NCBI RefSeq assembly: GCF_016587355.1
Contig: NZ_BNJF01000002.1
Span: 1,302,001-1,366,000 of the forward strand
Length of the DNA: 64,000 bases
Reading direction: 5' to 3'
From: Ktedonospora formicarum
GTDB taxonomy: Bacteria > Chloroflexota > Ktedonobacteria > Ktedonobacterales > Ktedonobacteraceae
Translations under genes and position numbers: made by a program
In this document: positions 1 to 9,221 of the stretch, in pieces
Layout: the number at the start of each line of letters is the position of its first letter
How positions within the stretch are numbered: position 1 is the first letter of the stretch
Notes under the pieces: generated by a model
Seen by the model: only the letters and a program-made list of their open reading frames with translations
Databases searched by the model: none
Told to the model about the DNA's origin: nothing

Positions 1-861
1 TCCAATAATGAACAGGACCACAGCCAGGGCCGATGCATATCCCAGTTGGGCATATTTAAAGGCGTTGTTGTACAGGTATAGCATATAGAACAAGGTACCG
101 TTATTTGGCCCACCGCTCGTAATGATATATGATTGTGTAAATACCTGTAGCGCCTGGCTCACTCCGGTAATCAGGTTGAATAGAAGCACCGGCGAGAGCA
201 AAGGAAGGGTGATGCTAAAGAAGCTGCGCATTGGACCAGCACCATCGAGGTGCGCTGCCTCATAGAGCGCCTTGGGGATACCACGCATACCAGCCAGGAA
301 GATGAGGGCCGCGTTCCCTGCGCCCAACTGTGCCAGGGCGATGATAACCATCTTCGCGCTTGTTGGGTCGCTCAGGTAATCAATCTGTGGCGCTCCCACG
401 AGCGAGAGTAGATAACTGATCAGACCGTATTGTGGATTGATTAAAACAATGGTGACAAATGAGAGTGCGAAGATTGGCAGGATGGACGGCAAGTAGAGAA
501 TGGCGCGGTAGATTGAGATCTCTCGTACTGGTCGATTCATCGCCATTGCTAGCAAGAGCGCTATAACGATGCCTATAGGTACGCCGATGATGGCATAGAA
601 TAGCGTGTTGTAGAGCGAGGTCCAGAACAGGTCGTCATGGAACAGGCGTGTATAGTTGCCTAACCCTAGCCATAGCGGAGGCTCAAAGCCCGAGTAACGT
701 GTAAAGCTCAGATATATGGAATAGATCGTTGGATACACCGCCAGGACGATGAAACCGATGATCCAGGGTAGGATAAAAAGGAGGCCCTTGATCAGGTTCG
801 AGCGGTCTCTAGCGCTCATTTTAGATCTGTTTGATACCCGACGCGAAGTTGTTGCTTGCAT
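1..861 (-). CDS. ABC sugar transporter permease, MalF/UgpA type (3' end cut by window)
   Basis: Inner-membrane permease of a carbohydrate ABC importer, moving the sugar delivered by the binding protein encoded just upstream. The 287 codons in the window show an N-terminal membrane segment (LLFILPWIIGFIVLAVYP), several further hydrophobic segments and the EAA loop, EAAHLDGAGPMRSFF, around residue 210, which docks on the ATPase. The start is ATG at 861 because AGGAGG lies about nine bases before it, in the 20-base gap after the binding-protein stop. A downstream ATG at 819 is in frame but lacks such a site. The gene continues beyond base 1, where a second permease would be expected. Family assignment is firm; the sugar is inferred from the neighbours. 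Confidence 0.93.
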   Translation of the reverse strand, partial: MQATTSRRVSNRSKMSARDRSNLIKGLLFILPWIIGFIVLAVYPTIYSIYLSFTRYSGFEPPLWLGLGNYTRLFHDDLFWTSLYNTLFYAIIGVPIGIVIALLLAMAMNRPVREISIYRAILYLPSILPIFALSFVTIVLINPQYGLISYLLSLVGAPQIDYLSDPTSAKMVIIALAQLGAGNAALIFLAGMRGIPKALYEAAHLDGAGPMRSFFSITLPLLSPVLLFNLITGVSQALQVFTQSYIITSGGPNNGTLFYMLYLYNNAFKYAQLGYASALAVVLFIIG

Positions 862-881
862 ATTTCAACACCTCCTAGTGC

Positions 882-2210
882 TCAGACGCAATATGGTTGC
901 ATTTGTGGCTGCAAGTGTTGGTACACTGTTTGTAAAGCCTGTTGTGGCGTAGCTGCGTGTAGCGTGACCTTTTCCTGGGCCGTGGTCAATTCATCCCAGT
1001 AGGACGAGCTTACGGGAATCGGCACGCGCCCATGTGAATAGGGCAGGAGCTTGACGAAGAAGTTGTGCTCTGGTGTAAAGAGGCTTTGTTCGTTCAGTAG
1101 TGACTTCCAGGTTGGCAGATGTCCGGTATCTTTGACATAGATCCGCTGTCCTTCTGGTCCAGTCATAAAGCGCATGAAGCGATAGGCGTCATCGGCATGC
1201 TTCGCGCCTGTGGGAATGGTCAGGGAATAGCCGCCTGACCAGGTGTAGGGTTGCTCACCCTCGTAGGTCGAGGGTAGGTATGTTACACCATAATCCATTT
1301 TCGGCGCGTACTTCTTGATTTGTTCCAATGTCCAGTCGCCACTGATGGTCATTGCCAGATGTTCGGTATAGAAGGGGTCCTGAGAAGGAGGCCCATTCTT
1401 CTGAATGTATGATGATGTGAAAGTATTGAGCTTATTCTGAGGCATCACTTCGTTCCAGTCATAGAAGAGCTGGTAGGCTTTCTCTAAGCCGGGATCGGTG
1501 GGGGTAACCTGACAGCTATTGGCATCAAAGAACTTCGCACCATATGCTATCGCCCAGGTCGTATGCCATCCTTCATTGAGCCAGGGGATAAAGCCGACTC
1601 GATCATATGCGCCCCGCGCATCGGTATGATTCACCTTGAGTGCGATGGATTTTAATGTGTCGATGCTAATTGGCCCATGTGAGGGGTCGAGCACGTCGGG
1701 ATCAACTCCGGCCTGACGTAGCATGCTCTTGTTGTAATAAAGCGCACGTGCGTCTGACTCAATGGGAAGCGAATAGGTTTGGCCTTTATATTGTGTTTCG
1801 CTCCAGGCTGAGGGGATGAATTCTTTGGAGAGGTCTATTTTTTCGCGCGCCATCTGTGGCCCCAGGTTCTCAAGTAGCCCCATTGCTGCATACTGTGGGG
1901 TTGTAAAGCGTGGAAGGAAATAGACATCTGGCCCCGTACCACCACGAACAGCGGTCAGGAGCGAGGAGAGGTCAGAGTCGCCTCCTGGTATTGGTACCAT
2001 CTTAACCTGGATATCGGGATTCGCTTTCTCGAAGGCGGCAATAACCGCCTCTTGAGCTGGTATTCCAATATCATCAGTATAGGTGGTCCAGAAGGTGATT
2101 TGGTGAGTCCTTTCCTGGGTTCCTGGTCGGTAGAAAGCCAGGAGAAAGGGCAAGAGAAAAATCAGAATTAATAAGATATGTAACCCCGAGAAACGTCGCA
2201 GGGCGTTCAT
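882..2210 (-). CDS. ABC transporter extracellular sugar-binding protein (SBP family 1)
   Basis: Solute receptor of the carbohydrate importer, 442 residues, the usual size for the family. Residues 10-27 form one hydrophobic segment that would act as a signal peptide or membrane anchor. No lipobox cysteine follows it, which is unusual for a binding protein of a single-membrane bacterium. The mature part starts with ITFWTTYTD and has the typical VIAAFEKANPDIQV and GPDVYFLPRF stretches, then a WSGGYSLTIPTGAKH segment near the C-terminus. AAAGGAG precedes the ATG. It lies between the GntR regulator and the permease on the same strand and is probably co-transcribed with the permease. The ligand is not visible from sequence; a mannoside is suggested by the facing operon. 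Confidence 0.92.
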   Translation of the reverse strand: MNALRRFSGLHILLILIFLLPFLLAFYRPGTQERTHQITFWTTYTDDIGIPAQEAVIAAFEKANPDIQVKMVPIPGGDSDLSSLLTAVRGGTGPDVYFLPRFTTPQYAAMGLLENLGPQMAREKIDLSKEFIPSAWSETQYKGQTYSLPIESDARALYYNKSMLRQAGVDPDVLDPSHGPISIDTLKSIALKVNHTDARGAYDRVGFIPWLNEGWHTTWAIAYGAKFFDANSCQVTPTDPGLEKAYQLFYDWNEVMPQNKLNTFTSSYIQKNGPPSQDPFYTEHLAMTISGDWTLEQIKKYAPKMDYGVTYLPSTYEGEQPYTWSGGYSLTIPTGAKHADDAYRFMRFMTGPEGQRIYVKDTGHLPTWKSLLNEQSLFTPEHNFFVKLLPYSHGRVPIPVSSSYWDELTTAQEKVTLHAATPQQALQTVYQHLQPQMQPYCV

Positions 2211-2385
2211 TCTCGACTCCTTTCATCGAACGTATCTCTCATGCGGTATGCTTGATCTTATGATGTGCTAATGTCCGCTATGAAGAGCCTACGTGCCATC
2301 CTTTTCGTCAAGACAGCGAATAAGTGATTAAGTACAACGTCGTTTCGTATATCACTGCGCTGTGAAAAAGTGTATAAGGCTCTAG

Positions 2386-2410
2386 CTCCGAACAGATGCG
2401 TTGTTCGGAG
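2386..2410 (-). terminator. hairpin between the regulator and binding-protein genes
   Basis: A 9-bp perfect stem (CTCCGAACA / TGTTCGGAG) with a 7-base loop lies about 100 bases after the GntR stop and 175 bases before the binding-protein start. There is no immediate T run, so it may be a weak terminator or a processing site that lets the regulator and transporter be expressed at different levels. Confidence 0.35.
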
Positions 2411-2508
2411 ATGAGAAAAGAAACTTTGAAAAGATGCCCTCTATGTAGGCGCTGAGCTTTAGCTAGCGCTCATATTGTATGGAAAGATGCCATGATAACT
2501 CCGCTTCC

Positions 2509-3300
2509 TTACCATTCGTCTTGACTGGGCGTAAACTCAACCTCGACGCGTGCTCGATCTCCACGGTGGAAGGTCCGCGAGTGCTCGAATGCCTGACCAT
2601 TGGCGAGGTAGGCGATACTATCGAGGAGAAGTAATGGGCTACCAAGCGCTATTTCAAGCTGACGTGCCTCCCATTGACCGGCGGCAACCGCTTCCAGGCT
2701 GCGCTCACCGCGTGCGATCTTCAGTCCATAGCGTGTACTCAAGACGTGATACAAGGATGCGGAGGTGAGGTCGACACTATCCAGGTCTGGACACAGCTTG
2801 TTTGGGATATACGTGGTCGAGACAAGTAGCCTTTCATCCTCAACCGAACGTACGCGTACCAACACTTGCACCTCTTCACCGGCTTGCAGACCGAGCGTCG
2901 TGGCTACGCCTTGAGGTGCTGGCTGTCGTTCCTGGCGGAGGATCTGTGTCGTTAGCTGTACTCCCTGACGCCTGAGATCCTCGTAAATACCAAAAGCGCG
3001 ATGTACAAAGCGTTCCGGCAACTTGGGCTTGGCGACAAAGGTGCCTTTCCCCTGGATACTGAACAACTTTCCCTCATGAATGAGGTCGCTAATCGCGCGT
3101 CGAACTGTGATGCGGCTCACGCTAAATTCGCTCCCCAATACGGTTTCCGAGGGGATCAGCACGCCTGGCTTCCAGGTCCCGTTAGCAATCCGGTTAGCGA
3201 TATTTTCCCTGACTTGATAGTGTTTTGGGAATGGACCGGATACGCTTCGGGCCTTCCCTTCCGTATCTGGGGATGCTCCATCAATGACATCATTGTCCAT
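2509..3300 (-). CDS. GntR-family transcriptional regulator with UTRA domain
   Basis: DNA-binding regulator of the HutC/UTRA branch, 263 residues. Residues 26-91 are the winged helix (VRENIANRIANGTWKPG, then SVSRITVRRAISDL and the IQGKGTFV wing). Residues 110-255 are a UTRA effector-binding domain, which in this family binds sugars or sugar phosphates. The start is supported by AAGGAG nine bases upstream. The gene heads the minus-strand arm (regulator, binding protein, permease) and faces the mannosidase operon. A perfect palindrome at 3388-3401 in the shared upstream region is the likely operator. The inference is that it represses both arms until a mannose-derived ligand is present. Confidence 0.93.
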   Translation of the reverse strand: MDNDVIDGASPDTEGKARSVSGPFPKHYQVRENIANRIANGTWKPGVLIPSETVLGSEFSVSRITVRRAISDLIHEGKLFSIQGKGTFVAKPKLPERFVHRAFGIYEDLRRQGVQLTTQILRQERQPAPQGVATTLGLQAGEEVQVLVRVRSVEDERLLVSTTYIPNKLCPDLDSVDLTSASLYHVLSTRYGLKIARGERSLEAVAAGQWEARQLEIALGSPLLLLDSIAYLANGQAFEHSRTFHRGDRARVEVEFTPSQDEW

Positions 3301-3357
3301 GGTAGCCTTCTCCTTTTCGTTCCATATGATAAATAGCTTGCGTCAGTATGTTTGGTG

Positions 3358-3401
3358 TTGACAGCGCTCTTTTCAATATGGTATCGTCTTGTTATAACAA
3401 G
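3358..3401 (+). promoter_or_regulatory. promoter with adjoining palindromic operator for the mannosidase operon
   Basis: TTGACA at 3358-3363 is followed after 18 bases by TATCGT (3382-3387), a plausible sigma-70 promoter reading toward the mannosidase gene. Directly after it lies the perfect 14-base palindrome CTTGTTATAACAAG (3388-3401), covering the expected transcription start. A GTT...AAC palindrome in this position is typical of GntR-family operators. The resulting leader would be about 200 bases long. Confidence 0.5.
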
Positions 3402-3602
3402 TGTGCTTTGTTGTTATTATGATCGCCCCGAGAGCGTTTGTCAAGTTTGAGTGCAACGAGCGGTGAGCAATGATGCCTTGAGTGCGAATCATAGTGAGTC
3501 TCTCGAAAACCTGAGCGTGCCTGTGCTAGCCACGCGAGCCCACATTGGGGGCTGGTTTTCGCGTAAGATAGTGTAATTCCAGCCGGAAAGGGCACAAGTT
3601 CT

Positions 3603-6047
3603 ATGGCGAATCCCTTTACATTCTACGTTACGCAGAGCGCGCATACAGATATTGGATATACCCATCCGCCGGAGCAGATCCGGCAAATGTATATAGAATT
3701 CTACGATAGTGTGCTTGATATTTGCCGGCAGACGCAACAAGACCCGGAGCCACATCGTTTTAAATGGACCTGCGAGACCTTCTGGCAGGTTCAGCAATAC
3801 ATTACCGCGAGACCAGAGCGTGAGGAGGAGTTCCTCAGCTACGTGCGTAGTGGGCAGATTGAGATTATGGCAACGTATCTCCACTATACTGATCTTATCG
3901 ATGCCGATGCCTATCGGCGTAGTATCGAACTGGCGGTCTCATATTGCCAGCGTCACAATCTGCCTCTATTCACTGCCATGCATAGCGATATTAATGGTTG
4001 GCCCTGGGCGGCAGCAGATATCCTGGCCGAGTTTAATATCCCCTATTTTTGTAGTCATGTCCATATCGATAACGCGACCGATCCTCTGGGCAAGCGCGGA
4101 AGTGCTCATTATGCCTGGTTGAAAGAGTCGAGCGACCTTTTACGTCAAGATACCCCTATCCGTGTTCCGAAGATGTTTTGGTGGCAAGGCCCGGACGGTG
4201 GGCGCGTGCTGCACTGGTTGAGTGAACAATACCATCTTGGAAATACTATCGCTATTTCTGGCATCAAAGGCTTTGGGGCTGATAAGAGTCGCTATTTCAC
4301 CGAGACGGACACCACAAGCGTCGATGAGCTCTATGAGGCGACGAAACGCGAATTGCCACGCTATGTTGAGCGTATACGTGCTGAGGGATTTCCCTACGAT
4401 ATGATGCAGGTCAATACAGGGGGCTTCTATGTCGATAACGCGCCCCCTGACCGCCGCTGGTGTGCCATTATTGAGCGCTGGAACGCTGAGCATGATGATA
4501 TTAAACTCCGCACCGCAGCCCCTCATGAATGGTTCGAAGATTTCCAGAAACGCTATACTCAGGAGTATCCAACCTATCAGGTCGCATGGCCCGACCACTG
4601 GGCGCATGGCCTTGGGGCCGAGACCCCGCGTGTTGCTCTGGCCCGTCAGACGCAGCGTCGCCGCGCTGATGCTATTGCCCTGGTTGAGCAAAGTGGTTCC
4701 AAAGAGGCTCAAGCTGCGCTGGATATTGCCCTGGATCAGGAGCGTTTCGCTCTTGAGCACACTTTCAATGCCTGGTCGACGACGGCTCGTCCTGATTCTC
4801 CCTTTAATGAGTTCCATCGCATGCAGAAGGATTTGACCTTCTATAGGGCCGATCTCTATCTTAATGAGGCTATTGGACGCAGCTTGCGTACCATTCTACC
4901 CACCTCTTCGACGCGTGGACGCCAGTTACATGTTGGCTCTGCCCAGCATCAGGAAGGGCTGCATACTATTCAATTCGCGTCCGAAGATTATCGTATCGAT
5001 GAGCAGATGCAGTCTCTGGTTGACGAGAGCGGGACTACCTATCCCATTCAGGTTGAAGATAACGCTATGACAAGGTATGTTGCCTCTCTTCCGCTTACTA
5101 GCCAGAAGCCGTTCGAATCGTTTTCCCTTGTCAACACAGGTGTGGGCAGCTCTGAGCTACAGACATTATCACAGGGAAGCGGATCGACCCGGCTTTCAAC
5201 TGATGCCTGGGACCTGAATATCGATATCAAGAGTGGGCAATTGCTTAGCCTGCGTGAGCGCGCGAATGGGCGTGAGTGGGTCGATGCCAAGCATCACCAC
5301 GGCTTTGGACAACTCGTTCATGAGCGAGTTGTCCATCCCTGGAAGCGAGAAGCTGTTGGGAACCGTGCTCGTTATATCGCGCTGGATATGGCAAGCGAGC
5401 AACTCAAGCAATCCTTCCCCAGGGAGAAAATCGTTGACCATCTCAGTGTGCCGCTGGATCAGTCTGCGACCCTACAGCGAGGCCCTGTCTTTGATGAGGT
5501 AACACTGCGCGGGACTGAGAGTAGCGTCGGACAGGTCATGCTTTCCTGGCGTGTCTATCATCACTTGCCAATTGTCGAATTGGTGGTAGACTGGGAGAAG
5601 GTCTGGTGCGATCTGCCAGAAGCGGCCTATGTGGCCTTCCCGTTCGCTGCGCGTCATGAATTGCTTTTTGAAACTGGAGGTGGTTACTTCCGCCCTGGTA
5701 GTCATGCCACAGATGGGCAGTTACCGGGGACTGTTTCCAGTTATTATACTGTTCAACGTGCGGCACGTATCGCGGACGAGAACGGGGCTGCGCTCCTCTG
5801 GCTTCCGCTGGATGCACCCCTGGTATTGACCAATGAGCTTGCGTATAATCGTTGGGAAACTGAGCCTTATGCCTGGAATGGTTTCCTGGCCTCGATGCCG
5901 GTCAATCACTACTGGCATACCAACTTCCCCATCAATCAGCGAGGTCGTCTGCGTTTACGCTATCGCTTTGTAAGCACCGTGAGCTTTACGAGCGATGAGC
6001 AGGCACTCCAGGCCGCGCTTCCAGTGGAAGCTCTCGGTTGGCGCTAA
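3603..6047 (+). CDS. glycoside hydrolase family 38-like alpha-mannosidase
   Basis: Predicted cytoplasmic retaining glycosidase, 814 residues with no signal peptide. It would release mannose or a related sugar from an imported mannoside. The N-terminal barrel shows HTDIGYT (14-20), matching the metal-binding HxDxGW region of GH38, and HSDINGWPWA (127-136), where the Asp is the candidate nucleophile. The rest fits the helical and beta-sandwich domains of the family. The initiation site is weak: AAGGG lies ten bases before the ATG. A ROK kinase follows after 15 bases and an isomerase-like gene after that, giving a hydrolyse-phosphorylate-isomerise order. Divergence from classic GH38 motifs leaves substrate and linkage open; DUF5054-type relatives are an alternative label. 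Confidence 0.82.
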   Translation: MANPFTFYVTQSAHTDIGYTHPPEQIRQMYIEFYDSVLDICRQTQQDPEPHRFKWTCETFWQVQQYITARPEREEEFLSYVRSGQIEIMATYLHYTDLIDADAYRRSIELAVSYCQRHNLPLFTAMHSDINGWPWAAADILAEFNIPYFCSHVHIDNATDPLGKRGSAHYAWLKESSDLLRQDTPIRVPKMFWWQGPDGGRVLHWLSEQYHLGNTIAISGIKGFGADKSRYFTETDTTSVDELYEATKRELPRYVERIRAEGFPYDMMQVNTGGFYVDNAPPDRRWCAIIERWNAEHDDIKLRTAAPHEWFEDFQKRYTQEYPTYQVAWPDHWAHGLGAETPRVALARQTQRRRADAIALVEQSGSKEAQAALDIALDQERFALEHTFNAWSTTARPDSPFNEFHRMQKDLTFYRADLYLNEAIGRSLRTILPTSSTRGRQLHVGSAQHQEGLHTIQFASEDYRIDEQMQSLVDESGTTYPIQVEDNAMTRYVASLPLTSQKPFESFSLVNTGVGSSELQTLSQGSGSTRLSTDAWDLNIDIKSGQLLSLRERANGREWVDAKHHHGFGQLVHERVVHPWKREAVGNRARYIALDMASEQLKQSFPREKIVDHLSVPLDQSATLQRGPVFDEVTLRGTESSVGQVMLSWRVYHHLPIVELVVDWEKVWCDLPEAAYVAFPFAARHELLFETGGGYFRPGSHATDGQLPGTVSSYYTVQRAARIADENGAALLWLPLDAPLVLTNELAYNRWETEPYAWNGFLASMPVNHYWHTNFPINQRGRLRLRYRFVSTVSFTSDEQALQAALPVEALGWR

Positions 6048-6062
6048 CGGAGATAGATCCAT

Positions 6063-7055
6063 ATGTTTGATCCAGTGAGACATAAAGAGGCTCTGATCTC
6101 GCAGTCGGGATCGCTGACGTTTCCGTCAGCGGTCCTGGCCTTCGATGTTGGGGGCACGCGTATTAAGGCCGGGCTTGTGCGAGGAGCAGAGGTGACAGCT
6201 GTACATGTGGTAGACTTGCCCATACAACGTGACGCTGCGAGTGTGCTGGCGGCTATTATGAGAATTGGAGAGCGCGTCCTGGCGGGCCAATCTGTGCAGG
6301 CAATTGGGATGAGCCTAAAAGGTATTATTGACCCTCAGCAAGGAACTATTCTGGATGTCAACGAATCCCTCTCCAGTCTGATCGGCTTTCCAGTCGCGCA
6401 GTCACTATCACAGTCCTTTCATGTACCTGTCTTCATCGAAAATGACGCGCGCCTGTATACTGTGGGTGAGTTGATGTATGGCGCGGGCAAGCAAGTGGAG
6501 AACCTGCTTTGTCTGACACTGGGTACCGGGATTGGCTGTGGCGTCGCGCTTCAGAGGCGTGTACTACGCGGTGGACGTGGTCTCTTCGGAAGTATGGGAG
6601 GCCATATCACCGTCCAGGCCGATGGCCCGCGCTGTACCTGTGGCAATATTGGATGTCTTGAAGCCATGATAGGCACAGCCCCATTGTTGAAGCATGCAGT
6701 GACCCTCTATACTGAGCGCAGTATCCCTGTTCCTGAGAAGATGACTCCCCAGAGTATCTTTGCTGCTGCCTCGGCTGGAGACACCATTGCGGAACAAGTT
6801 GCGGCCTATTTTGCGCGATATTTAGGTGTTGGTATTGTTTCCTTGATCCATACCTACGATCCCGATCTTGTCATCCTTGGCGGTGGCGTTGCCGCTTCGT
6901 CTCAATTGTTCCTTCCTACAGTTCAGCGTTACGTAGATGAGCATACCTGGACCTTCCCACGTTGCCGCACGCGCATCTCTATAGCGGAACTCGGAGACAC
7001 AGCCGCGCTTGTTGGCGCCTCTGCCCTTGCTCGCGGTCTGGACGTCTTAATGTGA
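6063..7055 (+). CDS. ROK-family sugar kinase
   Basis: ATP-dependent kinase expected to phosphorylate glucose, mannose or an N-acetyl sugar at C6, 330 residues. The phosphate-binding motif AFDVGGTRIKAG is at 26-37 and the catalytic Asp is in IENDAR (about 128). The ROK zinc signature is complete: His181 in GGH and cysteines at 191, 193 and 198 in CTCGNIGCLE. There is no N-terminal helix-turn-helix, so it is an enzyme rather than a NagC-type repressor. It starts 15 bases after the mannosidase stop and is followed 22 bases later by the phosphomannose-isomerase-like gene. This context makes fructo/mannokinase activity the best guess. Confidence 0.92.
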   Translation: MFDPVRHKEALISQSGSLTFPSAVLAFDVGGTRIKAGLVRGAEVTAVHVVDLPIQRDAASVLAAIMRIGERVLAGQSVQAIGMSLKGIIDPQQGTILDVNESLSSLIGFPVAQSLSQSFHVPVFIENDARLYTVGELMYGAGKQVENLLCLTLGTGIGCGVALQRRVLRGGRGLFGSMGGHITVQADGPRCTCGNIGCLEAMIGTAPLLKHAVTLYTERSIPVPEKMTPQSIFAAASAGDTIAEQVAAYFARYLGVGIVSLIHTYDPDLVILGGGVAASSQLFLPTVQRYVDEHTWTFPRCRTRISIAELGDTAALVGASALARGLDVLM

Positions 7056-7077
7056 ATCGAAAAGAGAGTATATTGTA

Positions 7078-8832
7078 ATGGAAGAAGTATCTGCATCATC
7101 CACGTATCGTACATACCCGGTTCAGCTTTTCCCCTGGCTAACTATCGAAGAAGGGCATAATGCTCTCGCACGCACACTCTTTCAGGCTATCAAGCAAGTA
7201 AGTGGAAAGAAGATAGTTATCATCGACGGTTTCGTTGGTTTGCCCTGGGATGACTTCATAACTCGTCTTCGGGCAGCGTTCGCGGACCTGACGACGGATG
7301 AGACGCGTTGGCTCTCAACCGAAACTTGTTTTCGATCCGAGAGTGAGATTAATCAGCTTATCTCTACCTCGCTTACCGATGACCCCGTCTTCGGGCGTAT
7401 CTTTCATGGCGACCTGCGCGATCTCTGGCAACCCGAACGTTTGAACCAACTCCAAAACAATATTGAGGAGGGGGGAGGGAACATCATAACCGTGATTTAT
7501 GGCTTCGGGGCTTCCCTTATCACGGAACAAGGTTATCATGTATATGTTGAAGTGCCCAAAGACCGGGGCCAGCAGCTAGCAGGTCAGAAAGCCGTTACCA
7601 ATGTAGGTGTGTGTCAGCCAGAGGGCTTCTCTGCTATGTATAAGCGCTTCTATTTTGTGGACTGGCCTATGCTCAATCGCATCAAGCGTGCTCAACTGAC
7701 GCGGATGGATCTTTTTGTCGATGGCAGTGAGCATACAGTGCCAAAGCTTGTCGCAGGTGACGAAATGCGTCGAGCTCTGCATGAGGTGTCGCAGAGACCA
7801 TTTCGTGTCAAGCCCTGGTTCGCGCCTGGGGTCTGGGGTGGGCAGTGGATGAAGGAGCGCTTTGGCCTGCCAACTGAGGTTCCCAATTACGCCTGGTCCT
7901 TTGAGTTGATTGCTCCCGAGAATGGTCTGCTACTTGGAAACCAGGAGCGCTCATTTGAGTGTGCCTTCGACTATCTACTCTGGGCTGAGACTGATGCGGT
8001 CCTTGGTGTTCCCGTCGCCGCGCGTTATGGTAGCTATTTTCCTATCCGCTTCGACTATCTCGATACTATGGGTGGGACAAACCTCTCTTGCCAGGTTCAT
8101 CCCCGCGTTGACTACATTCGCGATCAATTTGGAGAGCCCTTTACGCAGGATGAGACCTACTATATCGTAACCTGTGACGAGGACGCGCGAGTCTACCTTG
8201 GTTTGCGTGAAGAGACTGATCGCGAGTCATTTAAGAGCGCTGCTCTGGCTGCGCGCGATCAAAGCATGCCCTTTGAAATCACGGATCATGTTAATAGCTT
8301 CCCCAGCAAGCCTCATGACCTCTTTCTCATCCCGAGTGGAACCGTACATTGCAGTGGCGCGAATAATCTTGTATTAGAGATCAGTGCGACCCCCTATATC
8401 TTCACCTTCAAGATCTATGACTATCTGAGGCGTGACCTCTCCGGCAATCTGCGCCATGTGCATATCGATCATGCCTTCGCCAATCTTGACTCAACGCGTA
8501 CGACAAACTGGGTGCGTCAGAACCTCATCCCACAACCTGAACTTCTGCGTGAAGGTTCTGGCTGGGCTGAGTATCGCATTGGTGATATTGAACAACTCTT
8601 CTTTGCCATTCATCGCCTCGAATTCTCAATCGCTATCGAGGACGAGACGCAAGGGAAATTTGTGGCCCTCAATTTTGTCGAAGGTGAGACCTGCGAGATT
8701 CTTAGTCCTGGAAACGATCCGGTGGAACTGCGCTTTGCCGAGAGTATTATCCTACCCGCAAGTATCAGCCACTACACTTTGCGCAACACTGGCAATGTAC
8801 CATGCAAGGTTGTGAAAGCCTTTGTCAAGTAA
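7078..8832 (+). CDS. class I mannose-6-phosphate isomerase-like protein with extra N-terminal domain
   Basis: Cupin-type aldose-ketose isomerase, expected to convert mannose-6-phosphate to fructose-6-phosphate. The C-terminal half carries the zinc-site segments SCQVHPRVDY (His about 341) and IPSGTVHCSG (His about 424), preceded by KPWFAPGVWGGQW, which resembles the KPWGG region of phosphomannose isomerases. At 584 residues it is far longer than standalone enzymes (300-420). Residues 1-230 look like a degenerate nucleoside/uridine-kinase fold: IVIIDGFVGLPWDDF sits where a P-loop would be, but the GxxxxGK[ST] motif is missing. It is the third gene of the mannoside operon. Isomerase activity is inferred from motif and context; the N-terminal role is unknown. 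Confidence 0.85.
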   Translation: MEEVSASSTYRTYPVQLFPWLTIEEGHNALARTLFQAIKQVSGKKIVIIDGFVGLPWDDFITRLRAAFADLTTDETRWLSTETCFRSESEINQLISTSLTDDPVFGRIFHGDLRDLWQPERLNQLQNNIEEGGGNIITVIYGFGASLITEQGYHVYVEVPKDRGQQLAGQKAVTNVGVCQPEGFSAMYKRFYFVDWPMLNRIKRAQLTRMDLFVDGSEHTVPKLVAGDEMRRALHEVSQRPFRVKPWFAPGVWGGQWMKERFGLPTEVPNYAWSFELIAPENGLLLGNQERSFECAFDYLLWAETDAVLGVPVAARYGSYFPIRFDYLDTMGGTNLSCQVHPRVDYIRDQFGEPFTQDETYYIVTCDEDARVYLGLREETDRESFKSAALAARDQSMPFEITDHVNSFPSKPHDLFLIPSGTVHCSGANNLVLEISATPYIFTFKIYDYLRRDLSGNLRHVHIDHAFANLDSTRTTNWVRQNLIPQPELLREGSGWAEYRIGDIEQLFFAIHRLEFSIAIEDETQGKFVALNFVEGETCEILSPGNDPVELRFAESIILPASISHYTLRNTGNVPCKVVKAFVK

Positions 8833-9221
8833 TTTCCATTCCATTTTCTCATGTGCTTGAGCGAAGGTGTGCTTCGCTTGAGCTGTGGGTTCCTCTGTAT
8901 TTACCGAACCTTGGGGGCTATGTTCCGCGACAGTGAGGAACGCCCCCGTTGGCCTTCGTTCGTCCCCGGCATTGTATGCATGCGGGCCATAGATTACCCT
9001 AGCACATCTGAGATCCTCATGTCGAGCTTCCCGCAATTGCCTGAGTGTGAGGGATCGCTGCACTGGCCCGTATTACCCGCTTATTTTGGATGGGTTTGTT
9101 TCCTTGTTCGCTTACTCTTTATGTGAACAAGGAGGTGCTCATGGTGATACAATGTGTAGCAGAGCTTTATTTGCACGTATCAACTATATGGCGAGAGAAC
9201 GAGTATATTTGGAGGGAAACC
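8833..9221 (+). other. 389-base gap with one hairpin
   Basis: After the isomerase stop there is a 12-bp imperfect stem (8855-8866 with 8872-8883, loop GTGTG, two G-T pairs) but no T run, so it is at best a weak terminator. Open frames in the rest (for example minus 8752-9063) show no family resemblance and no ribosome site. AAGGAGG at 9129-9135 precedes an ATG at 9141 that is in frame with the downstream SDR gene. Confidence 0.4.

Noticed and set aside
4140..4817. 225-codon minus-strand frame inside the mannosidase gene
   Set aside because: It is the antisense of a clear GH38-like gene, with no ribosome site or domain.
8752..9063. 103-codon minus-strand frame spanning the end of the isomerase gene
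   Set aside because: Overlaps the isomerase C-terminus, no ribosome site, no family resemblance.
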